From: a virus | Reading direction: 5' to 3' (one strand) | Virus record (IMG/VR): IMGVR_UViG_3300025073_000041 | Span: 1 to 64,000 of that record | Length of the DNA: 64,000 bases | Shown here: piece after piece, positions 7,519 to 15,147 of the stretch | Layout of the letters: every line of letters starts with the position of its first letter | Position numbering within the stretch: position 1 is the first letter of the stretch | The notes under the pieces: generated by a model | The model's input: the letters and a program-made list of their open reading frames with translations, nothing else | The model's database searches: none | Told to the model about the DNA's origin: nothing | Program-made: the position numbers and the translations under genes

Positions 7519-7884
7519 ATGAGCATTCGAAACAATCCTCGTCGTTACACCATCCGAGAGACCGAGGAGACTCTCGTGGAGGTGACTTTCTTTTTCGAGG
7601 ACTGCGATGGGAAGGACTATAAGACCACGCAGGAGTGGTGGGCTCCGCCAGGTGGTGGCTACGTGCGAGAGGTGTCAGATCGTCGTCCGGGCACGCTTGG
7701 TCAGCAGCTTTACGACCAGATTTCTTCGGTTCGTGGGAGCACTTGGTATTGGCATGGACAGATTCCTCTTGTTGACGTCGCCCGTCTTCAGCTTCGGGCT
7801 CTTTTCCGCAAGCATCCGGACTATTGTGAGCTTTTGAGTCTTGAGCACTACAACCAAGAAGATTTTCGTTGCGAGGAGAGATAA
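7519..7884 (+). CDS. Hypothetical early protein
   Basis: 121 residues; start set by AAGGAG 6 bases before ATG 7519 and the promoter just upstream. An acidic, aromatic-rich N-terminal half (F-F-F-E-D-C-D-G-K-D-Y) and a W-W-A-P-P-G-G-G segment are visible. No domain recognised. Confidence 0.7.
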   Translation: MSIRNNPRRYTIRETEETLVEVTFFFEDCDGKDYKTTQEWWAPPGGGYVREVSDRRPGTLGQQLYDQISSVRGSTWYWHGQIPLVDVARLQLRALFRKHPDYCELLSLEHYNQEDFRCEER

Positions 7885-7892
7885 TTTAATTG

Positions 7893-7922
7893 TTGACTCT
7901 TTGCACAAATTTCTGTTATAAT
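7893..7922 (+). promoter_or_regulatory. Consensus-like early promoter
   Basis: TTGACT, 18-base spacer, TATAAT, just before the L7/L12-like gene. Confidence 0.8.
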
Positions 7923-7957
7923 CAGCTCATCAACTTCGGAAACTAAGGAGAAAGAAA

Positions 7958-8314
7958 ATGTCTCATAATCTCGATAGTCTCAAGTATCGTCTTCGCTACT
8001 TCAATTGCATCGAGAAGATTGCTGCAGCAACCAATAACGAGAAGACCGCAGCTTTCATGAAGCAGATTGCGGTTCGCCACCCCGAGATCTTCATGCGGAC
8101 GGTGGAGGACATTTACGGGGCAACGTCTTCATCGTCGCTTCTTTCCGAGAATGACCGGACTATTCTTGGCATGGCTACTAATGACCATGCTATCCAGGCC
8201 ATTAAATATCGTCGCGAGAAGACGGGAGAGGGACTTCGAGAGGCGAAGGACTATGTTGTTCGTCTGTGCGAGCGCAACGGGATTGATTGCGGAATGAAGG
8301 TTTTTGTTGACTAA
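7958..8314 (+). CDS. Protein with a ribosomal L7/L12 C-terminal-like motif
   Basis: 118 residues, ATG 7958 behind AAGGAG. Residues about 72-97 (A-I-K-Y-R-R-E-K-T-G-E-G-L-R-E-A-K-D-Y-V) match the core of the bL12 C-terminal domain, which contacts translation factors on the ribosome. The N-terminal part is alpha-helical and is not the bL12 dimerisation domain. A role in binding translation GTPases or the ribosome is inference. Similar motifs occur in other phage proteins. Confidence 0.6.
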   Translation: MSHNLDSLKYRLRYFNCIEKIAAATNNEKTAAFMKQIAVRHPEIFMRTVEDIYGATSSSSLLSENDRTILGMATNDHAIQAIKYRREKTGEGLREAKDYVVRLCERNGIDCGMKVFVD

Positions 8315-8341
8315 AACGCTTTGCTCCAATAGGAGGATAAA

Positions 8342-8524
8342 ATGCGCTTTTTCTTGAGCAAGAACAAGGACATGGACAAGACCTACACGGCTTCTTGCAA
8401 CGATAGCAATCTGCCGCAAGAGAGCTTCGAGGTGGTTACGATTGACGAGATGAAGCGGCTTGTGGAGCTTGCTTTTAATCGCGGATACGATAAGCGCATC
8501 GAGGATGAACAGCTTGCCCGATAA
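8342..8524 (+). CDS. Small hypothetical protein
   Basis: 60 residues with an excellent AGGAGGATAAA ribosome site. C-terminal helix E-M-K-R-L-V-E-L-A-F. Likely in one operon with the L7/L12-like gene 27 bases upstream. Confidence 0.6.
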   Translation: MRFFLSKNKDMDKTYTASCNDSNLPQESFEVVTIDEMKRLVELAFNRGYDKRIEDEQLAR

Positions 8525-8530
8525 TTGAGT

Positions 8531-8612
8531 TTAAGGGGCGGCTGTATTTTTACAGCCTACGTTTACGAACAGCGTGATTGTGGTAGTCGCCGAAGATCCC
8601 ACAGCCTCTTAA
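8531..8612 (+). ncRNA. Possible RNA switch in the leader of the cREC gene
   Basis: GGCTGTA (8540-8546) can pair with TACAGCC (8551-8557) in a tight hairpin, or GGCTGT can pair with the distal ACAGCC (8601-8606) while TTAAG (8531-8535) pairs with CTTAA (8608-8612). The two folds exclude each other. This is the 125-base gap before the gene at 8650. Confidence 0.35.
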
Positions 8613-8649
8613 GTTTTAAGTATCTTCCCAACAAAAGAAAGAAAACAAA

Positions 8650-8979
8650 ATGAAGAAGCTTTTTTTAGATGACGAAAGGCAATGTCCTTCTGGCTGGGAG
8701 CCGGTGAAGACAGCAGAGGACATGATTTATCTTCTTAGAACCCTCCAAAACGTTTCAGAGGTTTCTTTTGATCATGATTTGGGCGATGGACTTAAGACGG
8801 GTATGGATGTTATCAACTGGATGGACGAGTGGATGTTTTTTCATCGAGACTGGAATCCTCCGACTGTCAACATCCACAGTGCAAACCCAAAGGGCGTCGA
8901 GAATATGAAGCGCGCTCTCTTGAGAATGGAAGAGAGATACGGAAAGAAGATTTTTGGTAGAGTTTGGTCCACAACGTAA
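8650..8979 (+). CDS. Cyclic-phosphate-processing receiver-like (cREC) domain protein
   Basis: 109 residues. K-L-F-L-D-D-E-R-Q-C-P at 3-13, V-S-F-D-H-D-L-G-D-G near 37-46, and V-N-I-H-S-A-N-P-K-G near 74-84 match the small receiver-like family proposed to act on cyclic phosphates during RNA repair. The family is common in phages and beside RNA ligases. Whether it is enzymatic here is unknown. Other RNA-repair genes in the window make the link plausible. Confidence 0.75.
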   Translation: MKKLFLDDERQCPSGWEPVKTAEDMIYLLRTLQNVSEVSFDHDLGDGLKTGMDVINWMDEWMFFHRDWNPPTVNIHSANPKGVENMKRALLRMEERYGKKIFGRVWSTT

Positions 8980-8995
8980 TCAGAAAGAAAACAAA

Positions 8996-9094
8996 ATGTC
9001 GTATTATCACAACGGATATAATTCCGAAAAGACTCTCGATTATGCAACAGGCTTTCTTGTTTTTTGTTTTGTTCTTGTTGTTCTTTTCGCTTGA
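8996..9094 (+). CDS. Very small membrane peptide
   Basis: 32 residues: a polar start (M-S-Y-Y-H-N-G-Y-N) then one hydrophobic helix (F-L-V-F-C-F-V-L-V-V-L-F-A). The leader AGAAAGAAAACAAA is the same as that of the gene at 8650. No homologue recognised. Confidence 0.45.
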   Translation: MSYYHNGYNSEKTLDYATGFLVFCFVLVVLFA

Positions 9095-9117
9095 GTTTTG
9101 TTCCCGCCGATTATAAT
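9091..9117 (+). promoter_or_regulatory. Possible promoter
   Basis: TTGAGT, 15-base spacer, TATAAT; the spacer is short. It lies before the gene at 9150. Confidence 0.45.
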
Positions 9118-9149
9118 GGGGAAACTTTCAGACAAGAGGTAAAAAGAAA

Positions 9150-9374
9150 ATGGACACCATAACCACAGACTACGAAAAGAAGGCTTTGCTGCTTAGTGAG
9201 AGGATTAACGACCAGGCAAATGTTTTTTTTAAGATGGTTTCGCATCTTTCTTTCAAAGAAGAGGAAAGGAATTTGTTGTTGAGCATTCTGCATTCAGCGT
9301 ACTCCAGCGGGTTTTTTGATGGTTCGATGGAAGCATCTTATCCTGGGGTTGTTCTCAAGGCAGAGGAAAAGTAA
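9150..9374 (+). CDS. Small hypothetical protein
   Basis: 74 residues, helical, no recognised domain. AAGAGG lies upstream of the ATG. The next gene starts 1 base after the stop. Confidence 0.6.
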   Translation: MDTITTDYEKKALLLSERINDQANVFFKMVSHLSFKEEERNLLLSILHSAYSSGFFDGSMEASYPGVVLKAEEK

Positions 9375-9375
9375 A

Positions 9376-9681
9376 ATGAAAGCGATTTATTATATTGTGG
9401 CTGCGGCTATTGCCCTTTTCGTGTCTGTGCTTCAGGTGGCTTGGAATTCATGGGTGATCATGTGTATTTGGGATTGGTATAATCTTTCTTTTTTCTTTCC
9501 CTTTGTTTTGAATTTTTATACAACGGCTGGAATTCTGATGATTGTTTATATTATTCGGCAAAAGCCATATAAGAAGCACAAGGAAGAAGAACTTCTTGCA
9601 GAGACGGCTCCGCTTTGGTGTCCATTTCTTGTTGGGGCAAGCTTTCTGTCTATTGCTTGGCTTCTTCTGAAGATTTTTTAA
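9376..9681 (+). CDS. Small membrane protein, three predicted helices
   Basis: 101 residues from ATG 9376 (GAGGAAAAG upstream). Hydrophobic segments at about 4-22, 36-60 and 80-98, with a K-K-H-K-E-E-E loop between the last two. Function unknown. Confidence 0.6.
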   Translation: MKAIYYIVAAAIALFVSVLQVAWNSWVIMCIWDWYNLSFFFPFVLNFYTTAGILMIVYIIRQKPYKKHKEEELLAETAPLWCPFLVGASFLSIAWLLLKIF

Positions 9682-9723
9682 TTGAAACTTTAAGCTAGAA
9701 GAAATCGTGAAAGGATATAAAAA

Positions 9724-11151
9724 ATGGGAAACGTTACAATTAAGAAATTTCAAATTCATAAGCCGATTGGACTTTCTTGGCAGGAGTTTGGGAAAAAGAT
9801 TCGTTTACTGTCAGAACAATGTTCAGACATAAAAAACACTTATGCTGTAGAATATTATTTAGCAGATAGAAAGAATTTAGAAATAGAAAACAAGCTGCTC
9901 TCGTCTTTTGAATTTAAAAACGGCAAGTATGATAAATCTTCAAAGGAGGGGTGTCTTAAGTCTAAAACCTATCATACTCTGGTTAAACCAAAATATCTCT
10001 TGATTTCTACTCCGATTATGGAAGGACTTAAAATACAAGTTGGAGACTTTTATGTGAGACACAGGTTTGCAACTTTAGTAAAAAAAGAAGAGTCTGTTTT
10101 GTTCTTTAAAAGAACAAGCCCAGTTCCCTTCCCCAAGGGCAGTTATGAACTCTTTTTGTCCGAGGAGAAAGAATTTTGTGTTAGGCTTACAACAGGGTCA
10201 AAGAGTGTTCCCAAAGAGGAAAGAAAAATTAGCTTTGTTTTAAAAAGTTCAAAGCTTCCTGCTTTTCTCAAAAAAGAAATGAAGAGTATGTGGGAAGGGA
10301 GGCTTGGAACCGGAGAGTGCTATTTGCAGATAAAAGATAATAAGATTTTCTTTCTTGTGTCTTGCAAACACCCTCCGGTTGTCACAGAGCTAGACTCAAA
10401 TGTTATTATGGGAATTGATTTGGGGATAGCGCATCCGTGGACTATTGCTTTTTCTAATTCCGAAAAGCGGGACTTTTCAATGGATGCTTCTTTAATACGA
10501 AAAAATCAAACCCAATTTCGGGAAAGAAGAAGAAGTATTCAAAGAGGATATAAAAACTATGAAGAGCGCAAAGGAAGAGGACGAAAGAAAGCCCTAGAGC
10601 CAACGCTTTCAATCGAAAACAGGGAGAGTAGTTGGGCAGATACAATGAACCACAAAATGTCTAAAGCATTGATTAACCGAGCAATAAAAGAAGGAGCTAA
10701 AACCATTCAAATGGAAAACCTTTCTGGCATTACTGCCGGGAAAAAGCCAAAGTTTCTTAAAAATTGGAGATATTTTGATCTTCAAACAAAGATAGAATAT
10801 AAGGCAAAGATTGTGGGAATTAAGGTTGTGAAGATAAATCCTCAATACACGTCTCAAAGGTGTTCAGAGTGTGGAACGATCCACGAAGATAATCGCAAGA
10901 CACAAGAAAAATTTGTTTGTGTTTCTTGTGGATATACTGCAAACGCAGATTATAATGCAGCAAAAAACATTGCTACAAAAGACATAGAAAATATGATTAA
11001 GGAATATTGCATAAAAAACAAACTTCCTTACCGTGGATTAAAGGATGATGAGTATGAATGTGAGGAGACTGGTACGTCGGAGACGGAAGAGTCTTCAACA
11101 AGACGAGAAGAAGAAAAAGCTGTTGACAAAAGCATAGAAGATGTGCTATAG
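9724..11151 (+). CDS. TnpB/Cas12-like RuvC nuclease next to the CRISPR array
   Basis: 475 residues. The N-terminal 225 residues are unlike the other TnpB in this window. RuvC-I: M-G-I-D-L-G-I-A-H-P with Asp232. RuvC-II: Q-M-E-N-L-S-G with Glu331. Zinc finger: Cys380, Cys383, Cys399, Cys402. RuvC-III: N-A-D-Y-N-A-A-K-N with Asp409. All catalytic residues are intact. An acidic tail (about 437-475) extends past the usual TnpB end. It may be a transposon TnpB or a compact type V-U-like effector, because a promoter, a structured RNA stretch and a CRISPR array follow on the same strand. AAGGAT precedes the ATG. No tnpA is nearby. Confidence 0.85.
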   Translation: MGNVTIKKFQIHKPIGLSWQEFGKKIRLLSEQCSDIKNTYAVEYYLADRKNLEIENKLLSSFEFKNGKYDKSSKEGCLKSKTYHTLVKPKYLLISTPIMEGLKIQVGDFYVRHRFATLVKKEESVLFFKRTSPVPFPKGSYELFLSEEKEFCVRLTTGSKSVPKEERKISFVLKSSKLPAFLKKEMKSMWEGRLGTGECYLQIKDNKIFFLVSCKHPPVVTELDSNVIMGIDLGIAHPWTIAFSNSEKRDFSMDASLIRKNQTQFRERRRSIQRGYKNYEERKGRGRKKALEPTLSIENRESSWADTMNHKMSKALINRAIKEGAKTIQMENLSGITAGKKPKFLKNWRYFDLQTKIEYKAKIVGIKVVKINPQYTSQRCSECGTIHEDNRKTQEKFVCVSCGYTANADYNAAKNIATKDIENMIKEYCIKNKLPYRGLKDDEYECEETGTSETEESSTRREEEKAVDKSIEDVL

Positions 11152-11152
11152 T
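11123..11152 (+). promoter_or_regulatory. Promoter reading into the RNA stretch and CRISPR array
   Basis: TTGACA (11123-11128), 18-base spacer, TATAGT (11147-11152). It overlaps the last codons of the nuclease gene and would start a transcript near 11159 toward the array. Confidence 0.7.
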
Positions 11153-11158
11153 TATGTC

Positions 11159-11449
11159 ATTCTTGGGGCGGCAATAGCCACAAGATAAAGTTCTTTGAAA
11201 AACTGAATAAAGAATAAATTTGGGAATAGAATACAGTTTTGTATTCTGGGCGTGGTCCCACGCCCTAATCTGAGAAAGTGGCCCAAGAAAGTCTTAATAA
11301 AATAAGACTGGTATGGCAATACTCTCGGAAAGCCGTGCGGAGTTTCCGCCTACAGAAGCATGTATAGCAAAGAATAAATTCTTTGACGGATATGCTATTC
11401 CCGCATGTGGCAGGGGAGCCACAGTTGGGTATGACTTCGATGTCATAGA
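11159..11449 (+). ncRNA. Structured non-coding stretch / CRISPR leader
   Basis: About 290 bases with no plausible gene. Hairpins visible: GAATAC...GTATTC, GGGCGTG-GT-CCACGCCC (about 11248-11265), AGTCTT...AAGACT, CGGAAA...TTTCCG, and TATGAC...GTCATA just before the first repeat. A repeat-like but degraded stretch (CCCGCATGTGGCAGGGG) lies at about 11400-11416. It could be a leader alone, or a tracrRNA- or omega-RNA-like partner of the upstream nuclease. I see no clear anti-repeat. Confidence 0.5.
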
Positions 11450-11721
11450 GTCTCCCCCGCGTGTGCGGGGATGGACCTGGCAAAAGCGTGGTCGAAGGCT
11501 AAAAAAAGATGTCTCCCCCGCGTGTGCGGGGATGGACCAGCCCCGGTGCCAACATTTTTCCCCCGTCCTACGTCTCCCCCGCGTGTGCGGGGATGGACCT
11601 TCTGCCAAGAGCACAGAAAAAAGATCCTGAAAGTCTCCCCCGCGTGTGCGGGGATGGACCTTCTTCTAATGTGCAGCCTAATAGCGTCAACGTGTCTCCC
11701 CTGCGTGTGTGGGGATGGACC
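11450..11721 (+). CRISPR. CRISPR array, 5 repeats and 4 spacers
   Basis: 28-base repeats at 11450, 11511, 11572, 11633 and 11694, with four 33-base spacers, so a 61-base unit as in type I-E arrays. The core CCCCGCGTGTGCGGGG is a hairpin and the repeat ends in GGATGGACC, like I-E repeats. The first four repeats are identical. The last has two C-to-T changes that turn C-G pairs into wobble pairs and keep the stem; this marks the distal end and a leader at the left. No cas1, cas2 or Cascade gene is in the window. I noticed no spacer match inside the window. Confidence 0.95.
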
Positions 11722-11752
11722 CCGAAACTTCCGAACAAGAGAGAAAAAAGAA

Positions 11753-11980
11753 ATGCTAGCGACAACGGTTTCGATCCACGTCGACAAGACCTCGATGAAG
11801 ATCGCCAAGACTCTTTCGACAATCAATCCTCCGGGGTCGGAGATTTTCGGGCTTGTGCGTCGAGGTGGGGCGATCAGTGGTGCGGCTCTCTCGCTTGCCA
11901 ATGGAGTTCTGGTTGACGCAATCAACGGATGTTTTCGTCGCCTTCCGTCGAGCTATCGTCTGACGGCAAAGGAGGGGTGA
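11753..11980 (+). CDS. Small hypothetical protein after the array
   Basis: 75 residues, M-L-A-T-T-V-S-I-H-V-D-K onward, behind GAGAGAAAAAAG. Glycine-rich middle (R-R-G-G-A-I-S-G-A-A). It starts 31 bases after the last repeat, so the array transcript may read through it. No family recognised. Confidence 0.55.
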   Translation: MLATTVSIHVDKTSMKIAKTLSTINPPGSEIFGLVRRGGAISGAALSLANGVLVDAINGCFRRLPSSYRLTAKEG

Positions 11981-11981
11981 G

Positions 11982-12218
11982 ATGGACTTCACGAACTTTG
12001 ACAGAGATTCTCAAAAAAAGAAGATTGTTGAAAACGTAAAGAACAACTATGCAAAGGCGATTGTAGAATCCCTTCGACAAGCGGCAAATGCAATTGATTT
12101 TGCGAGAAAGAACAGTTCACTTCCGGCAGAAAGAATCATTTCTGTTTTGAGAAACTGTAACAATGATTGTTTGAGCCTCGTAGAGACATACTTGTCTGTG
12201 GACAACGGGAGGGATTAG
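11982..12218 (+). CDS. Small helical hypothetical protein
   Basis: 78 residues with AGGAGGGG before the ATG, 1 base after the previous stop. No recognised domain. Confidence 0.6.
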   Translation: MDFTNFDRDSQKKKIVENVKNNYAKAIVESLRQAANAIDFARKNSSLPAERIISVLRNCNNDCLSLVETYLSVDNGRD

Positions 12219-12219
12219 A

Positions 12220-12438
12220 ATGTTACTGATTGAAGAAATCAAAAAGCTAAAGGAAATTATTTGTTTGCTTGCGAAAGCGCATCAGATTGTTTCCAATCTT
12301 TCTATAACAAATCAAAAAGCCTCCGACGAGATAACTTTTCACATTATTCAGATGTACATGAGTCTGTGTAGTAAGGAAGAAACCGAAGAGCTTTACAAGA
12401 TGATTGTTGGGGTTTTGGGAGAGAAGAGGGAGAAGTAA
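12220..12438 (+). CDS. Small helical hypothetical protein
   Basis: 72 residues starting 1 base after the preceding stop, with GGGAGGG upstream. Predicted all-helical with L-I-E-E-I-K-K-L-K at the start. Unknown. Confidence 0.6.
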   Translation: MLLIEEIKKLKEIICLLAKAHQIVSNLSITNQKASDEITFHIIQMYMSLCSKEETEELYKMIVGVLGEKREK

Positions 12439-12930
12439 ATGTTTTTTGAACACAAACGTTCTTACCGACATGAATATAAGGGAGAACGCGAGTTTGAATC
12501 TTACAAAGATAAACAAGGAAATCAAGTTTACGCAAAGGTCGTGGAAATTAATCCTCGTTTTTGGAAGTCTGGCGGATACTTAGAATTCCGGTATCTGGAG
12601 AAGTTTCTTTCCAAAGAGGAACAAAAGGACGGTTCTTATCTTATTTCCGACCAAGAACGAGAAGTTACTCGTTTTACGATTTATGACACCGATTCCTTCC
12701 ACAAAATAAAAAGAAGCAAACCCAATCTTTTTTTCTTTATTCCTTCTGGGTTTCAATCAATGATGATTACGGGTATAGCAAAGGAAGAGATCACGGGGGA
12801 GGCTGCAGATTCTGCACTTTGGGACATTTTTTATAGTAACATCGTGAAAACAAAGGCTTTTAAAGAGTTTCTACCCTTGGTCCACGAGTATTATATAGAT
12901 TTTGAAAGAAAGGCAAAGAAGAAAGATTAA
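12439..12930 (+). CDS. Hypothetical protein
   Basis: 163 residues directly abutting the previous gene. Mixed charged and aromatic; no domain recognised. Last gene of the 11753-12930 cluster. Confidence 0.65.
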   Translation: MFFEHKRSYRHEYKGEREFESYKDKQGNQVYAKVVEINPRFWKSGGYLEFRYLEKFLSKEEQKDGSYLISDQEREVTRFTIYDTDSFHKIKRSKPNLFFFIPSGFQSMMITGIAKEEITGEAADSALWDIFYSNIVKTKAFKEFLPLVHEYYIDFERKAKKKD

Positions 12931-12937
12931 AAACAGC

Positions 12938-12966
12938 TTGCTTTAAAGAAAGAAATTTGATACTAT
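12938..12966 (+). promoter_or_regulatory. Probable promoter
   Basis: TTGCTT, 17-base spacer, TACTAT, 22 bases before ATG 12988. Confidence 0.5.
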
Positions 12967-12987
12967 TGGTTTTATAGGGAGGAACAA

Positions 12988-13182
12988 ATGGACAAGCAGA
13001 AGTATCAAATTCGAAATGTCTCGAAGGCCATTGTCAACGGACAGAACAGAAAGATGTTCCAGCTTTGGGCATTTATGTCCAAGAGCGGCTGCTGGGTCTA
13101 CAGCGGGACCTTTACTGCGCCAGTGAGGACCGCAAAGAAGAACCTTTTTGATTTTGTGTGTCTCCATGGTTGCGAAGATTAA
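12988..13182 (+). CDS. Small hypothetical protein
   Basis: 64 residues with AGGAGGAAC before the ATG. It has two Cys near the C-terminus. Unknown. Confidence 0.6.
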   Translation: MDKQKYQIRNVSKAIVNGQNRKMFQLWAFMSKSGCWVYSGTFTAPVRTAKKNLFDFVCLHGCED

Positions 13183-13251
13183 AAAGAAAACTTTCTTCTT
13201 GCTCTTTTATTCGGGTTTTGATAGTTAGGGTTAGAGAGCAAGGGGAAGGCG

Positions 13252-13509
13252 ATGTCACGCAGCTACAAGAAGACGCCAGTTTTTAACAATGCCCGTACCT
13301 CCAATCGCAAGGAGGATAGGACAGATAACAACCGGAGCCGTCGGCACAAGGAAAAACAAATTATTAAGAGTGCCGATTTTGATCCCGAAGGGGATATTTT
13401 CCCGGAAGCCAATGAAATTTCCACACCTTGGGAATGGGGGTGCGACGGATGGAGGTGGGTTGATCTTGATAAGTGGGCTGAACCACACCACAAGAAGATG
13501 GGGAAGTAG
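13252..13509 (+). CDS. Conserved small phage/bacterial hypothetical protein
   Basis: 85 residues. The start M-S-R-S-Y-K-K-T-P-V followed by a basic stretch is a pattern I know from many short phage and bacterial hypothetical proteins. The C-terminal half is Trp-rich (W-E-W-G-C-D-G-W-R-W). No function known. Confidence 0.65.
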   Translation: MSRSYKKTPVFNNARTSNRKEDRTDNNRSRRHKEKQIIKSADFDPEGDIFPEANEISTPWEWGCDGWRWVDLDKWAEPHHKKMGK

Positions 13510-13516
13510 TTTTTTA

Positions 13517-13545
13517 TTGACTCTTGGGGAAAACTCTTGTATAAA
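13517..13545 (+). promoter_or_regulatory. Early promoter
   Basis: TTGACT, 17-base spacer, TATAAA, before ATG 13581. Confidence 0.75.
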
Positions 13546-13580
13546 GAGAGATAACTTCCGAGCAAGAAAGAAAAAAGAAA

Positions 13581-13997
13581 ATGTCGAAGACGAACAGCAC
13601 CACCGCTCTCATCAACTTCTGCAACAACAACAACGGGGGGTTCAATAAGACTGAGCTTTCCATTTATGTTCAGAACAACGGAAACCCGGAAAGATTGGGG
13701 GTGTTTATTCGGGACATTATTGGAGAGTCGAGCTTCCCGAATTATCTAAACATTGAGGCGGGAGCACGATTTCTCGAAGATCTTTTGAATTCTGAGGAAT
13801 ACAGGGCTCATACTGTTAAGGCTTCTTGGAAGTCGAAGGCGGATTACATTTATAACATCTCAAGGACGTCCCGCTATTGGGCGATGGACGTCTCGCACGA
13901 GGGCGAGGAGGTGTACAACGGAATGGTTTCGGAGTTTAAGGGAGAGGTGGAGATCGTTTCTGTTACGATCCCTCTCGATTCCTCTTCTTCGTTCTAG
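13581..13997 (+). CDS. Hypothetical early protein
   Basis: 138 residues behind its own promoter. Asn-rich start (F-C-N-N-N-N-G-G-F-N) and serine-rich end. Unknown. Confidence 0.65.
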   Translation: MSKTNSTTALINFCNNNNGGFNKTELSIYVQNNGNPERLGVFIRDIIGESSFPNYLNIEAGARFLEDLLNSEEYRAHTVKASWKSKADYIYNISRTSRYWAMDVSHEGEEVYNGMVSEFKGEVEIVSVTIPLDSSSSF

Positions 13998-14029
13998 ACA
14001 AAATCCTAAAAGCCTCAAGTTTTTTCTTA

Positions 14030-14058
14030 TTGACCTTTCCAAAAAGTTGTGTTATTAT
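14030..14058 (+). promoter_or_regulatory. Early promoter
   Basis: TTGACC, 17-base spacer, TATTAT, 34 bases before ATG 14093; probably drives the following paralogue cluster as well. Confidence 0.7.
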
Positions 14059-14092
14059 TCTTTTGTTCAACACCACAAGAGAAAGAAAAACA

Positions 14093-14530
14093 ATGTCAAA
14101 CACAAATCTTCGTGAATCTCCGGTTCTTTTCGAGTGTGCTCGTTACCTTAAAAGGGAGCTGGCAGATTATCCAGGACTTAATGTTCTTGCACAGAGCCTT
14201 TACGACGTTCTCTTGATTGCCCTAGAGGAGGAGAGGGCAAAGGCTGTCCCGGAGCTGCCCAAAACCGAGGAAATTAAGCCTGGGCCAACCTCAGCAACGG
14301 AGGAGATGTTTCTTGAAGGCAGGGATACTAACGTGAATTGTTCCGATTCCGATTGGATTGCTGGTCGTTTGGGACACAATCCTTATTGGAGAAATTGTAA
14401 AGAAGGGAATCACAATTTGACGCACGAGCCGGATGACCAGGGATTTTATCAGTGTGTAGATTGTGGACGGACTTTCTTCTTGGATGCAAACACAAGAAAA
14501 ATCATAGAGAGACGAAGTTTCGAAAAGTAG
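14093..14530 (+). CDS. Hypothetical protein with a C-terminal zinc-ribbon-like pair
   Basis: 145 residues from ATG 14093. The C-terminal part has C-K-E-G-N-H and C-V-D-C-G-R-T-F, which could bind zinc. The N-terminal part is helical and acidic. Probably first gene of the transcript that continues into the paralogue cluster 4 bases later. Confidence 0.6.
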   Translation: MSNTNLRESPVLFECARYLKRELADYPGLNVLAQSLYDVLLIALEEERAKAVPELPKTEEIKPGPTSATEEMFLEGRDTNVNCSDSDWIAGRLGHNPYWRNCKEGNHNLTHEPDDQGFYQCVDCGRTFFLDANTRKIIERRSFEK

Positions 14531-14534
14531 AATT

Positions 14535-15146
14535 ATGTCCAACACACAAAAAAAAGAAGATCTCTACCCTTCCAGTGGTATTCTTGGATATCTTTTTTTT
14601 GAATTTTCTGGACATTATGCTTCAAACACCTGGAATAACAAACTAAGACGGTCTATTAATTCTTTTGTTCTTGATTATGAAAAGTCTATTGTAGAGTCAA
14701 AACTTTTTACTTCTGAATTCAATAAAAACTTTCATTTGGTTTCCGATAAACACAAAAGACGAAATAAAAGAAATCGAGCAAAGATTGTTCTTTGTCAAGT
14801 TTTATCCGTTAACAAGCTTTATTCCAAAATCAAAGAATATCGGCATGTTTCCAATTTGTGCAGCGATTTAGAGCACAATCTTTATCATTCTTCTTTAGGA
14901 GAACTTGACGTTAAAAATCCGGGTGTTATCTGTTTGGCAGAAGATAAAAGGTTTGGCATTTGCCTTCCGATGAATAAAGAGGTTTACGATTATTTCATTG
15001 TCAATAAAAACACAGACTATGCAGCAACAACGAAAAGAACTTTATCTTCGATTGGAACGGGAGGAGGTATTTTTTCGTCCACAAGGGATGTGGGATATAT
15101 TCTAAAGCTTTCCGGGCATTTGATTATCCCCGAGAGAGAAGAATAA
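14535..15146 (+). CDS. Tandem paralogue family, member 1
   Basis: 203 residues, the longest member. N-terminal signature L-G-Y-L-F-F-E-F and C-terminal F-G-I-C-L-P-M-N-K-E-V-Y are the degenerate versions of signatures shared by the next six genes. No known domain. The genes are head to tail with gaps of at most 18 bases or short overlaps. Confidence 0.65.
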   Translation: MSNTQKKEDLYPSSGILGYLFFEFSGHYASNTWNNKLRRSINSFVLDYEKSIVESKLFTSEFNKNFHLVSDKHKRRNKRNRAKIVLCQVLSVNKLYSKIKEYRHVSNLCSDLEHNLYHSSLGELDVKNPGVICLAEDKRFGICLPMNKEVYDYFIVNKNTDYAATTKRTLSSIGTGGGIFSSTRDVGYILKLSGHLIIPEREE

Positions 15147-15147
15147 A

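Noticed and set aside
11159-11449. Classical tracrRNA with anti-repeat
   Set aside because: I find repeat-like sequence but no stretch complementary to the repeat, so no tracrRNA is claimed.
11443-11925. Open frames across the CRISPR array
   Set aside because: They are translations of the repeat units (recurring P-H-T-R-G-R or P-R-V-R-G-W) and have no independent support.
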